Under the pieces are notes generated by a model that saw only the letters and a program-made list of their open reading frames with translations, was not told where the DNA came from and did no database searches. A stretch of 64,000 nt of DNA, from assembly GCA_963724535.1 (NCBI GenBank), contig CAVRVD010000014.1:310001-374000 (forward strand), given 5' to 3'. The position numbers were made by a program, and so were the translations under genes. Positions within the stretch are counted from its first letter, which is position 1. Each line of letters opens with the position of its first letter. This document shows positions 1-9,172 of the stretch, in pieces. This DNA comes from JADJPO01 sp963724535 (GTDB lineage: Bacteria > Actinomycetota > Actinomycetes > Actinomycetales > Kineosporiaceae).

Positions 1-29
1 TGCCGCTGACCCGCGACTAGGGTGAACGG

Positions 30-1025
30 GTGGACGTCGAGGCCTTCGCCGCCGTGCATCGCGCCGAGTGGGACCGCCTCGAGCAGCTGGGACGCCAGCG
101 GCGGCTCAGCGGTGCCGAGGTCGACGAGCTGGTCGAGCTGTACCAGCGCGCCGCCACGCATCTGTCCACGGTCCGCTCGGCCAGCAGCGACCCCATGATC
201 ACCGGGCGGGTGTCCCGGGTGGTCAGCACCGCCCGCACCGCCCTGACCGGGGCCAACGAGCCGTTGGGTCGTGAGCTCGCCCGGTTGGCGACGGTCTCCT
301 TCCCCGCCGCCGTCTGGCGCAGCCGCTGGTGGACGGCTGCGGCCGCTGCCTTCACGGTCCTGATCGCCGCCGCGACCGCGTTGTGGGTGGTCGGCGACCC
401 GCAGGTGCAGGCCGCCGTCGGCACCGACGCCGAGATCCGCCAGCTGGTCGAGGTCGACTTCGAGCGGTACTACAGCGAGAACCCGGCGACCAGCTTCGCT
501 GCCCGGGTGTGGACGAACAACGCCTGGGTGGCCGCGCTGTGCATCGCCTTCGGCATCACCGGGGTGATGGTCGTCTACGTGCTGGTCCAGAACGCGATCA
601 ACCTCGGCCTGGTGGCCGCGCTGATGGCGGTGCACGGCCGGCTGGACGTGTTCTTCGCGTTGATCACCCCGCACGGGCTGCTCGAGCTCACCGCCGTGTT
701 CGTCGCCGCGGGGGCTGGGCTGAGGCTGTTCTGGGCCTGGGTCGACCCAGGGCCGCAACCGCGCAGCCGGGCCCTTGCCGTCGAGGGACGGTCGATGGTG
801 ACCGTGGCCATGGGACTGGTGGTGGTGCTGGCCGTCTCCGGGGTTGTCGAGGCCTTCGTCACCCCCTCGCCGTTGCCGACCTGGGCCCGGGTCGGCATCG
901 GGGCGGTGGTCTGGGTCGCCTTCCTCGGCTACGTCTGGGTCTTCGGCCGGGCCGCGGCGATGTCCGGCGAGACCGGCGACCTGCGCGCCGAGCTGGTCGA
1001 GGACGCCGCGCCGACGGCCGGCTGA
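30..1025 (+). CDS. SpoIIM-family (DUF95) integral membrane protein
   Basis: A 331-residue protein that I recognise as the stage II sporulation protein M family, which is widespread in actinobacteria that do not make endospores. A soluble, Arg/Glu-rich N-terminal ~100 residues is followed by hydrophobic segments near residues 101-121, 165-200, 208-235, 255-275 and 287-307. The family's Pro-His-Gly-x-x-Glu loop is visible at about 214-219 (PHGLLE). The start is GTG at 30; only 29 bases lie upstream, so an earlier start or a promoter cannot be assessed. It converges on the DUF58-moxR operon, the same arrangement as Rv3694c/Rv3693 in M. tuberculosis. Its molecular function is unknown; a membrane or envelope role is inferred. 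Confidence 0.85.
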   Translation: MDVEAFAAVHRAEWDRLEQLGRQRRLSGAEVDELVELYQRAATHLSTVRSASSDPMITGRVSRVVSTARTALTGANEPLGRELARLATVSFPAAVWRSRWWTAAAAAFTVLIAAATALWVVGDPQVQAAVGTDAEIRQLVEVDFERYYSENPATSFAARVWTNNAWVAALCIAFGITGVMVVYVLVQNAINLGLVAALMAVHGRLDVFFALITPHGLLELTAVFVAAGAGLRLFWAWVDPGPQPRSRALAVEGRSMVTVAMGLVVVLAVSGVVEAFVTPSPLPTWARVGIGAVVWVAFLGYVWVFGRAAAMSGETGDLRAELVEDAAPTAG

Positions 1026-1061
1026 ACCCTCGGCCACGGCCCGCCCGTGTCAGAGCCGGCC
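1016..1061. terminator. Bidirectional terminator hairpin spanning both convergent stop codons
   Basis: GGCCGGC (1016-1022) pairs with GCCGGCC (1055-1061). The neighbouring TGA (stop of the SpoIIM-like gene, 1023-1025) and TCA (the complement of the DUF58 stop, 1050-1052) extend the stem after a 2-nt bulge. The symmetry between convergent genes suggests a shared Rho-independent-like hairpin. There is no U-tract, as is common in actinobacteria. Confidence 0.5.
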
Positions 1062-2342
1062 GGCGGCCTTCAGCGCGAGGTACCGGTCGGCCAGCCGCGG
1101 TGGCAGCTCATCCGGCTCGCCGCTGACCACCTCGACGCCGAACCGGCTCAGCTCGGCCACCAGCGCGGCCCGTTCGATCCTGGCCCGTTCGGCCGCGGCG
1201 GCCTCGTAGACCGCGTGCACGTCCTGCCGGTCGGCCGCCATCTCGTTCAGCCGGGGATCGTCCACCGCCGCGACCACGACCAGATGCCGGCTGGTCAGCA
1301 TCGGCAGCACCGGGAACAGGCCCTCATCCAGGGCGGCCGGCTCCAGTGCGGTGAGCAGCACCACCAGGGCCCGCTGGCTGAGCCGGGCCCGGACCTCGCC
1401 GACGATCGCGGCCCAGTCCGCCTCGACCAGGTCGGCCTCCAGTGGAGCCATCACCTCGACCAGCGAGGACAGCAGGTTCGACCGCGACGCCGACTCCACC
1501 CGGCCGCGCACCCGCCGGTCCATCGCCAGCAGGTCCACCCGGTCACCGGCCCGCGAGGCCAGCGCCGCGAGCAGCAGCGCGGCGTCCATCGACGCGTCCA
1601 GGCGGGGCAGCCCGCCCACCCGTGCGGCCGCGGTGCGCGAGGTGTCCAGGACCACCAGCACCCGCCGTTCGCGCTCCGGACGCCAAGTGCGCACCACCAT
1701 CTGCTGGCGCCGGGCGGTGGCCCGCCAGTCGATGGCGCGCACATCGTCCCCGATCACGTAGTCGCGCAGCGAGTCGAACTCGGTCCCCTGGCCGCGCACC
1801 TGGATCGCGGCCCGCCCATCCAGCTCGCGCAGCCGGGCCAGCCGGCTGGGCAGGTGCCGTCGGGAGCTGAACGCGGGCAGGACCCGCAGCCGGGCTGGAG
1901 CGGTGAGGCTGCGTTGACGTCCGGCCAGCCGCATCGGGCCGAGGCTGCGGACGACGAGTGCCGCGGCCAGCAGGTCGCCGCGCCGCCTCGGACGCAGGTC
2001 GGTGGTCAGCCGCCGGCGTTGTCCGGCGGACAGGTCGATCGCCGTCCGGGTCGACACCGCCCCCGCTGACGGCTGCCAGGCGTCCCGGACCGTGCCGCGC
2101 AGCGGGCGCCGACCGGTGTTGGTGACCAACGCTGAGGAGACCGCCGGCTCACCGAGGCGGACCGGCGTGCCGGGTTCGCGCACCACCCGCAGCTCGCCCG
2201 GGGAGGCGGCCAGGGCGAGGTCGACCGCGACCGCAACGGCGACCAGTGCCGCCCAGCCCAGCAGGCTGGCCCAGCCTGGGGCGAGCATCACCGGCACCAC
2301 CCCGAGCAGGGTGAGCAGCGCCGTCCGGCCGGTCAGGGTCAT
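1050..2342 (-). CDS. DUF58 domain protein, MoxR partner
   Basis: A 430-residue protein with two N-terminal hydrophobic segments (about residues 8-22 and 26-45) and then a soluble region. It contains the DUF58 signature around residues 190-225 (a G-x-E-F-x-x-L-R-x-Y block followed by D-D-x-R-x-I-D-W). A von Willebrand A-like section follows, with the DTS motif of VLDTS and a later MDRR segment. DUF58 proteins are encoded next to MoxR AAA+ ATPases and are thought to be substrates or adaptors for MoxR-assisted maturation of envelope or metal-dependent proteins. The start is the last of four ATGs spaced 14 bp apart at 2384, 2370, 2356 and 2342; only the ATG at 2342 opens the long frame. It is therefore probably translationally coupled to moxR through the mini-ORF chain described separately. 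Confidence 0.9.
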   Translation of the reverse strand: MTLTGRTALLTLLGVVPVMLAPGWASLLGWAALVAVAVAVDLALAASPGELRVVREPGTPVRLGEPAVSSALVTNTGRRPLRGTVRDAWQPSAGAVSTRTAIDLSAGQRRRLTTDLRPRRRGDLLAAALVVRSLGPMRLAGRQRSLTAPARLRVLPAFSSRRHLPSRLARLRELDGRAAIQVRGQGTEFDSLRDYVIGDDVRAIDWRATARRQQMVVRTWRPERERRVLVVLDTSRTAAARVGGLPRLDASMDAALLLAALASRAGDRVDLLAMDRRVRGRVESASRSNLLSSLVEVMAPLEADLVEADWAAIVGEVRARLSQRALVVLLTALEPAALDEGLFPVLPMLTSRHLVVVAAVDDPRLNEMAADRQDVHAVYEAAAAERARIERAALVAELSRFGVEVVSGEPDELPPRLADRYLALKAAGRL

Positions 2343-2380
2343 CTGGTCGGGGTCATCTGGTCGGGGTCATCTGGTCGGGG

Positions 2381-2385
<5 letters not shown>
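2336..2385 (-). repeat. 14-bp tandem repeat: chain of three ATGA-coupled mini-ORFs between moxR and DUF58
   Basis: Three full copies of a 14-bp unit (ATGACCCCGACCAG on the minus strand) plus a partial copy. Each copy reads ATG ACC CCG ACC AGA TGA, a five-codon ORF M-T-P-T-R whose stop overlaps the next ATG by the ATGA arrangement. The moxR stop (TGA 2383-2381) overlaps the first ATG (2384), and the third mini-ORF stop overlaps the DUF58 ATG (2342). Because 14 is 3n+2, each copy shifts frame, yet every junction keeps a perfect terminate-and-restart overlap. The DUF58 start itself (ATGACCCTGACCGG) resembles the unit, so the array may have grown by duplicating that start region. Confidence 0.9.
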
Positions 2386-3405
<1,020 letters not shown>

Positions 3406-3409
<4 letters not shown>

Positions 3410-4701
3410 CGGTCCTCACGTGTTCCTCGGTGGGGTGCGGTGCCGGCTGGCCGGTCGCCGTCCACGACATCCTGCTCCAGCCTGACCAGGTCGCCGGCCA
3501 GCGCCACCAGCGCGGCGTCGTCGGCGGGTACCGGCCCGGTCAGCAGATGCCGAACGGCGCCGGGGTCGGCGCCGATGCGCTCGGCAAGCCGGTCGGCGAG
3601 CTCGCCCGGGGCCAGCTCGGTGGCCTGCACCCGGGCCGCCAGCCGCCGGGCGGTCGCCGTGCGCAGCGCGGCCGCGGCCCGGTCCCGGGCCCGGGCCCGG
3701 CGGTAGAGCCGGGCCCGGCCCTCGTGGGTCTCCGCGGAGCGGACCACGACCGGCAGCGGCTCCGGGACCAGGGCACCGAGCCGGCGGCCGCGCCAGATCA
3801 TGACCACGACGACGGTCAGGGCCAGCTGCCAGGCCACCCAGCGCACCCAGGTCGGCAGCAGGTCCAGCGGGTCGACGGCGACCTGCCCGGACAGCTCCAA
3901 GGGGTCGGGCACGTACCACTGCAGCCGGGCCTGGCGGCCGAGCAGTCGGACCGCCAGTGCTGCGTTGCCCTGCTCGGCCAGGTGCTGGTTGCGCATCAGG
4001 TCGCGCTGCCCGATCACGCTGACCCGCAGGCCGTCCCGCTCGACGACGGCCAACGCCCCCCGGGGCGCCCTGGTGCCGCCCTGGTCGGCGTTCTGGTCGG
4101 CATCGTCCGGCGGGTAGCACAGCCAGGTGGACGTCGCCGAGGGGCCGGACGGATCGTCGTCGAGGAGGCGGTAGCTCGTGCCGCCGGCCCGGGCCCGCCC
4201 GGCCGCAACCGCATCCGGCTGGTCGCAGCCCGGCTCCGGGGTGTGGTCATCGACAGGTCCGGCCGGGGTTACCGGCAGACCGAGTTCGTCCAGGACCACC
4301 GCGTCCGGTTCGATGAGCACCAGGTCGCCGGCCGCGGCGAGCGCCGACAGCTCCTCGAACGGGACCAGACCCGGCTGGCTGACCACCAGAGTCGCGCGTT
4401 CTGACGGGTCCACCCCGGCGATGCTGCGCACCACCTCGACCTGGACGCCGTGCTCGACCAGCACCCGGACCAGGGCCCGGGTCCCATCGGGGGCGGCCGA
4501 GTCGGGGTCGAAGTCGTCCACCGAACGGGGCAGGCTCAGGGCACCGAGGGCAACCACCGTGACCGCCAGCAGGGCGACCAGCGTCGGCCACCGCCACCGC
4601 CGCCACCACAGCCGGACCGGGCCCGCGGGGTCCGGGACCGCTGCGCCCGGATCGTCCGGGGTCTTTTCCCGGTCTGAGGCCAGCGTGGGCGAACCGGTCA
4701 C
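3406..4701 (-). CDS. DUF4350 domain membrane protein
   Basis: A 431-residue protein. I place the start at the GTG at 4701, which overlaps the upstream DUF4129 stop as GTGA; the open frame continues further upstream only through antisense-like Arg/Ala-rich sequence. One transmembrane segment follows the basic N-terminus (about residues 33-52). Next is the DUF4350 region (DPDSAAPDGTRAL onward, resembling a Rossmann-like GATase/ThuA-type fold), then a second membrane segment near residue 290 and a charged Arg-rich tail. Two Cys in the extracytoplasmic region may form a disulfide. DUF4350 proteins are constant members of moxR-DUF58-DUF4129 operons; their biochemical role is unknown. Confidence 0.85.
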
Positions 4702-5339
4702 GCCAGGACCGCCCGCCCGGCGCGCACCGCCTGGTCGGCCTCCTCGTCGACGGCCCGGAGCAGCCGGGCGAACTCGATGGTGGCCGGATGGCCGCCGTAG
4801 CGCACCTCGTCGAAGGCGCCCGCGGCGTCGCGGAGCCGATCGACCAGCTGGGGCAGCGCCCGCCCGGCCTCGACGGTCACCTCGCCGGCCGTCCGTCCCG
4901 GCCGCGGCGCGAGTACGGTGTGCTCCTCCAGGGAGCGGACCAGGGCGCGGAACCGTTCCAGCACCGCGCGCTCCCAGTCGCCGGCGGACTCGGCGCGCTC
5001 GGCCTCGCGGCGGTGCTCGGCGGCCGAGACCGGGGACGCCGAGTCGAACAGCGGGTCGTCGCGGTGGGCCGCGCGCAGCCGGCCGGGTCCGCCGAAGCGC
5101 CACACCGCGTAACCGACCGCGGCGAGCAGGACGGCGAGCAGCACCCCCACGGCGATCGCCGAGCTCGGAGAGCTGACCGTTCCAAACAGGTCGAGCAGGT
5201 TGCTCAGCCGGGCGCCGATCCACTCCAGGGCCCGTTGCACCAGGCCCGGCTGGGCCTGCTCGTACTCACGGCGGGACAGCTCCTGCACCGCCCACTGGCG
5301 GGCCTGCTCCCGGGACGGGTCCAGCGCGGCGACGGTCAT
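4698..5339 (-). CDS. DUF4129 domain protein
   Basis: A 213-residue protein starting at the ATG at 5339, which overlaps the stop of the upstream membrane-protein gene (ATGA, 5336-5339). One transmembrane helix lies near residues 63-83. It is followed by a cytoplasmic helical C-terminal domain matching DUF4129, with the characteristic R-F-R-A-L-V-R-S-L-E-E stretch and the T-A-x-E motif (GRTAGEVTVEA). DUF4129 is found fused to or beside transglutaminase and MoxR/DUF58 modules, and here completes the conserved set. Function unknown; assembly or regulation of an envelope complex together with DUF4350 and DUF58 is inferred from gene order. Confidence 0.85.
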   Translation of the reverse strand: MTVAALDPSREQARQWAVQELSRREYEQAQPGLVQRALEWIGARLSNLLDLFGTVSSPSSAIAVGVLLAVLLAAVGYAVWRFGGPGRLRAAHRDDPLFDSASPVSAAEHRREAERAESAGDWERAVLERFRALVRSLEEHTVLAPRPGRTAGEVTVEAGRALPQLVDRLRDAAGAFDEVRYGGHPATIEFARLLRAVDEEADQAVRAGRAVLA

Positions 5340-6544
5340 CCGGCGGCCGGTCCGGCGGGCGGGCCCTGGGCCGCCCGGGCCAGCTCGAGGTCGAGGCCCT
5401 CGGCGCGCATCCGCCGGTCGATGTACAGCAACGAGGTGACGGCGGCCGAGAACGGGGTCATCACCGTGCCGCCGACGACCTCGCCGACCCCGCTGAGCAC
5501 GGTGCCCAGCAGAACGCGCAGGGCCGCCGGGTCGGTCGGGTCGCCGGACATCGCCACGAAGCTGCCGACCTGGGAGAACGGCACGCCGACCACGCCGGTG
5601 CCGACGCCGGCGATGATCGAGGTGATCAGGATGATCCCGAACACCCGCCACCAGGAGCCGCCGACCAGTCGCCATGACCGGCGCAGCGCCGTCACGACCC
5701 CGACTCGCTCCAGCAGCAGCGCCGGCCCGGCCAGGGCGATCCGGACCGAGAGCCAGACCGTCAGGGCCAGCACGGTGAGGACGCCGAGCAGCACCAGGGC
5801 GACGACGCCGGCGTCGCCCGCCCCGGCGGCGGCCATGGCGAGGGCGAGGGCCACGGTGATGCCGATGCCGACGCCGGCGAGCACCATCGGGATGAGCAGG
5901 CTCAGTACGGCCAGTCCGATCACCGCCCAGACCCGGGGCCGGACCCGCGCCCACAGAACACCTGGAGCCATCCGCCGGCCGATCACCGCCTCGCCCACCG
6001 CCACCACCAGCAGCGCCGACAGCACCGTGGTGGCCAGCAGCTTGAGCAGCGTGCTCACCCCGATGCCGCCGGCGGCGGACAGCAGCGGCAGGAGGGCGTC
6101 CCCGATCTGGTCCTCGCTCGGGTCCTCACTGAGGGCGCCGATCGAGCGCAGCTGCAACATCAGGTAGAACTGCGGGACCAGCCCGATGGCGGTGGTCACC
6201 ACCAGCACCAGCGCGGACACGCCGAGCATGGTGCGCGGGTTGGTCCGGATGGCCTGGAAGGCACCGTCCAGGATCTCGCCGAGGGCCAGCGGCCGCAGCG
6301 GCACGATTCCCGGCCGGGGTGGGGGCTGGTACGGCCCTCCGCCGGGCGGCGGCCCGTAACCGGGCGGCGGCCCGTAGCCCGGCGACCCGGCCGGAGCCGG
6401 ACCCTGCTGGGCCGGCTGCCCCCACGGCGTGCCCGGGCCCGGCTGCTCGCCCCCTTGGGGTGCTGGGCCCCACTGGGGTGCCTGGCCCCACTGGGGTGCC
6501 TGGCCCCACTGGGGTGCCTGGCCTGGGCCCGGCTGCTCTGTCAT
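5336..6544 (-). CDS. Multi-spanning membrane protein with glycerophosphoryl diester phosphodiesterase-type membrane domain
   Basis: A 402-residue protein starting at the ATG at 6544, preceded by a GGGAGGG Shine-Dalgarno-like run about 10 nt upstream. The N-terminal ~90 residues are a low-complexity Gln/Pro/Gly/Trp/Tyr-rich cytoplasmic tail. This begins with three 6-residue repeats (QAPQWG-type) and ends with PPGYGPPPG-type repeats. The rest matches the actinobacterial membrane domain annotated as glycerophosphoryl diester phosphodiesterase membrane domain (RPLALGEILDGAF signature, then about six hydrophobic segments). No catalytic GDPD motif is visible, so enzymatic activity should not be assumed. 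First gene of the five-gene minus-strand operon and divergent from mtrA; equivalent to Rv3689 in gene order. Confidence 0.8.
   Translation of the reverse strand: MTEQPGPGQAPQWGQAPQWGQAPQWGPAPQGGEQPGPGTPWGQPAQQGPAPAGSPGYGPPPGYGPPPGGGPYQPPPRPGIVPLRPLALGEILDGAFQAIRTNPRTMLGVSALVLVVTTAIGLVPQFYLMLQLRSIGALSEDPSEDQIGDALLPLLSAAGGIGVSTLLKLLATTVLSALLVVAVGEAVIGRRMAPGVLWARVRPRVWAVIGLAVLSLLIPMVLAGVGIGITVALALAMAAAGAGDAGVVALVLLGVLTVLALTVWLSVRIALAGPALLLERVGVVTALRRSWRLVGGSWWRVFGIILITSIIAGVGTGVVGVPFSQVGSFVAMSGDPTDPAALRVLLGTVLSGVGEVVGGTVMTPFSAAVTSLLYIDRRMRAEGLDLELARAAQGPPAGPAAG
6468..6521 (-). repeat. Three 18-bp in-frame tandem repeats (QWGQAP-type peptide)
   Basis: Three perfect copies of CCCCACTGGGGTGCCTGG sit inside the N-terminal tail of the membrane-protein gene and encode a repeated Q-W-G-Q-A-P hexapeptide. 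The unit is a multiple of three, so copy-number change would lengthen or shorten the tail without frameshift. Such tails are common in actinobacterial membrane proteins and probably disordered. Confidence 0.85.
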
Positions 6545-6578
6545 CTCCGTGAAACCCTCCCGAGGCAGATCCCTGGCC

Positions 6579-6638
6579 CGCCCACGATTCATACCGCCCA
6601 CGATTCCTACCGCCCCCGATTCTGCTGCATCGGGGGCG
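6579..6638. promoter_or_regulatory. mtrA upstream region: three 16-bp direct repeats plus a 10-bp-stem hairpin
   Basis: The 145-bp divergent gap between the membrane-protein operon and mtrA contains CGCCCACGATTCATAC, CGCCCACGATTCCTAC and CGCCCCCGATTC (partial), directly adjacent at 16-bp spacing from 6579. The third copy is also the left arm of a perfect inverted repeat: CGCCCCCGAT (6611-6620), 8-nt loop, ATCGGGGGCG (6629-6638). Direct repeats at fixed spacing suggest a multimeric regulator site; the hairpin could act in the mtrA leader. No -10/-35 pair was identified with confidence. Confidence 0.6.
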
Positions 6639-6689
6639 GATCGCCGAGGCGTGCGCGCCGCGCGCCCCGGTCGGTGTCACCATGAACGG

Positions 6690-7367
6690 ATGAAGGGACG
6701 CGTGCTGGTGGTCGACGACGACACCGCGCTGGCGGAGATGCTCGGCATCGTTCTGCGGGGTGAGGGCTTCGAACCGCTGTTCTGTGCCGACGGGTCCGGA
6801 GCGATGGAGGTGTTCCGCACCACCAAACCCGACTTGGTGCTGCTGGATGTCATGCTGCCCGGTCGAGACGGCATCGAGGTGTGCCGGCTGATCCGCGCCG
6901 AGTCCGGGGTGCCGATCGTGATGCTGACCGCCAAGACCGACACGGTCGACGTCGTCCTCGGGCTGGAGTCCGGGGCAGACGACTACGTGGTCAAGCCGTT
7001 CAAGCCCAAAGAGCTGGTGGCGCGGGTCCGGGCCCGGTTGCGGCGCAGCGACGAACCCGTGCCGGAGGCACTGGAGATCGGTGACCTGGCCATCGACGTC
7101 GCCGGGCACTCGGTCCGCCGTGGCGAGGACGTGATCCAGCTGACCCCCCTGGAGTTCGACCTGCTGACTGCGCTGGCCCGCAAACCCTGGCAGGTGTTCA
7201 CCCGCGAGGTGCTGCTGGAGCAGGTCTGGGGCTACCGGCACGCCGCCGACACCCGGCTGGTGAACGTGCACGTGCAGCGACTGCGCTCGAAGATCGAGAA
7301 GGACCCGGAGCGGCCGGAGATCGTCGTGACCGTACGCGGCGTCGGGTACAAGGCCGGGCCCGCCTGA
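6690..7367 (+). CDS. mtrA: MtrA, OmpR-family response regulator
   Basis: A 225-residue two-component regulator. The receiver domain (1-115) has the acidic pocket D10-D11, the phospho-acceptor Asp at 53 (LLDVMLPGRDG) and Lys102 (YVVKPF). The C-terminal winged-helix DNA-binding domain (about 130-225) ends RGVGYKAGPA. The sequence is close to mycobacterial MtrA, the essential regulator of cell division, cell-wall hydrolases and replication timing. The start is the ATG at 6690. There is no good Shine-Dalgarno sequence; instead a four-codon frame ATG AAC GGA TGA (6682-6693) ends in an ATGA overlap with it. Followed by mtrB and lpqB as one transcription unit. Confidence 0.97.
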   Translation: MKGRVLVVDDDTALAEMLGIVLRGEGFEPLFCADGSGAMEVFRTTKPDLVLLDVMLPGRDGIEVCRLIRAESGVPIVMLTAKTDTVDVVLGLESGADDYVVKPFKPKELVARVRARLRRSDEPVPEALEIGDLAIDVAGHSVRRGEDVIQLTPLEFDLLTALARKPWQVFTREVLLEQVWGYRHAADTRLVNVHVQRLRSKIEKDPERPEIVVTVRGVGYKAGPA

Positions 7368-7399
7368 GGCGGCGGTCGCTGATCGGAGGACGGGACGGC

Positions 7400-9172
7400 G
7401 TGGACGGCGAGCACAGCCGCACCGGCGGCCCCGACCAGCGGGTCGGGCCGGCCGGGGACGGTGTGCCGCCCTCCGGCGATCAATCGCCCCCTCGCGCCGC
7501 GCCGTCCGAACCGTCGTTGACCGCGCGGGCCAGGTGGTCGGGGTCGGCGCTGCGCGAGCGGTGGCGCCGCTCCCTGGGGGTGCGGGTGGTCGCCGCCACC
7601 GTGGCCCTGGGGATCATGGTGTTGTTGGTGGTCGGCCAGCTCCTGCTGCAACGGATCGCCGACGACCTGGTCAGCTCCGCCCGTGAGGAGGCGATGAACA
7701 GCGCCACCCAGCAGACCAAGAACACCGTCGACAGCTACACGGGCCAGAAGTTCGAGGGCGAGGACGACTTCCGGACCTGGGTGCGGCAGAAGATGAACGA
7801 CCTGCACGGCCCGGCCGACGCCCCGTTGCGGTACGTGGCGCTGCTCAAGGAGCTGGGCACCCCGGCCGGACCGATCACCGACCAGGGCCTGGGGGTGGAG
7901 CCGAACGCGCTGCCGCTGTCGTTGCGCGAGGCGGTCGTCGACCAGCCCAACCGCCTGGTCAGCCAGGAGCTCACCCTGCCGATCCGGGACCGCTCCGACG
8001 GGTCCAGACAGACCCGGGTGATCGCCGTCGGCAGCCTGATCGACCTGGACACCTGGGGCGCCGGGGCGGAGGAGTCCACCGGTCGCTACGAGCTGTACTT
8101 CGTCTACTCGCTCAAGCGCGAGGTGACGATCCTGGCCGGGGTGCAACGCACCTTCCTGGCCGGTGCGGTGTCCCTGCTGGTCCTCATCGGCCTGATCGCC
8201 TGGGTGGTCAGCCGGCAGGTGGTGACCCCGGTCCGGATGGCCGCGGCCGCCGCCGAGCAGCTGGCTGCCGGCCACCTGGACCGGCGGATCCGGGTGCGTG
8301 GGGACGACGAGCTGGCCCGTCTGGGAAGGGCCTTCAACGAGATGGCAGCCAGCCTGGAGCGACAGATCCACCAGCTCGAGGAGCTGTCCTGGGTGCAGCG
8401 CAGGTTCGTCGCCGACGTCTCGCACGAGCTGCGTACGCCGCTGACCACGATACGGATGGCCGGTGAGGTGATCTTCGAGGCCCGCGGCGAGTTCGACCCG
8501 GCGCTGGCCCGGACCGCCGAGCTGCTGCAGACCCAGCTCGACCGGTTCGAGTCCCTGTTGTCCGACCTGCTTGAGGTGAGCCGGTTCGACGCCCGCGCGG
8601 CGGTGCTGGAGGTGGACCGGGTCGACGTGCGCAACGTGGTGGGCCGCGTGGTCGAGCACCTGCGCCCGCTGGCCGATGGCCGGGGGAGCGAGCTGCTGGT
8701 GTACCAGCCGGCCGAGCCGGTGCTGGTCGACGTCGACGCGCGCCGGGTCGAGCGGGTGGTGCGCAACCTGCTCGGCAACGCGATCGAGCACGGGGAAGGT
8801 CGGCCGATCGAGATCACCGTGGCCGGAGACGACCTCGCGGTGGCGATCGGCGTGCGCGACCACGGCGTCGGAATCGCCCCCGATGAGCTGCGGCTGGTCT
8901 TCGACCGGTTCTGGCGGGCCGACCCGGCCCGAGCCCGAACCACCGGAGGCTCCGGCCTCGGGCTGGCGATCGCTCTGGAGGACGCCCACCTGCACGGCGG
9001 TTCGCTGCAGGCCTGGGGGGAGCCGGGGCGCGGGGCCAACTTCCGATTGACCCTGCCCTGCGAGCCGGGCGGCCCCGTGATCGCTTCGCCGCTGCCCCTG
9101 GTGCCCCGCGACGCCTCCCCGGCCCCACCCCGGCCGCGCGAGCAGGCCCTGACCGGCTCGGAGTCCCCGTGA
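7400..9172 (+). CDS. mtrB: MtrB, membrane sensor histidine kinase
   Basis: A 590-residue sensor kinase partner of MtrA. The order is: a Pro/Ser-rich cytoplasmic N-tail (1-55), TM1 (about 62-84), an extracytoplasmic sensor region, TM2 (about 253-275), a HAMP linker, a HisKA domain with phospho-acceptor His342 in DVSHELRTPLTT, and an HATPase domain with the N-box LLGNAIEHG and G-boxes DHGVGIAP and TGGSGLGLAI. The C-terminus is Pro/Ala-rich. The GTG start at 7400 is preceded by GGAGGA (7385-7390), and its stop overlaps the lpqB start by 4 bp (GTGA). In mycobacteria MtrB responds to septation and to LpqB; the same wiring is inferred here. Confidence 0.96.
   Translation: MDGEHSRTGGPDQRVGPAGDGVPPSGDQSPPRAAPSEPSLTARARWSGSALRERWRRSLGVRVVAATVALGIMVLLVVGQLLLQRIADDLVSSAREEAMNSATQQTKNTVDSYTGQKFEGEDDFRTWVRQKMNDLHGPADAPLRYVALLKELGTPAGPITDQGLGVEPNALPLSLREAVVDQPNRLVSQELTLPIRDRSDGSRQTRVIAVGSLIDLDTWGAGAEESTGRYELYFVYSLKREVTILAGVQRTFLAGAVSLLVLIGLIAWVVSRQVVTPVRMAAAAAEQLAAGHLDRRIRVRGDDELARLGRAFNEMAASLERQIHQLEELSWVQRRFVADVSHELRTPLTTIRMAGEVIFEARGEFDPALARTAELLQTQLDRFESLLSDLLEVSRFDARAAVLEVDRVDVRNVVGRVVEHLRPLADGRGSELLVYQPAEPVLVDVDARRVERVVRNLLGNAIEHGEGRPIEITVAGDDLAVAIGVRDHGVGIAPDELRLVFDRFWRADPARARTTGGSGLGLAIALEDAHLHGGSLQAWGEPGRGANFRLTLPCEPGGPVIASPLPLVPRDASPAPPRPREQALTGSESP

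Noticed and set aside
5336..6544. Enzymatic glycerophosphodiesterase activity of the membrane protein
   Set aside because: Only the membrane-domain similarity is visible; the catalytic HR...E-x-D motifs of GDPD enzymes are missing.
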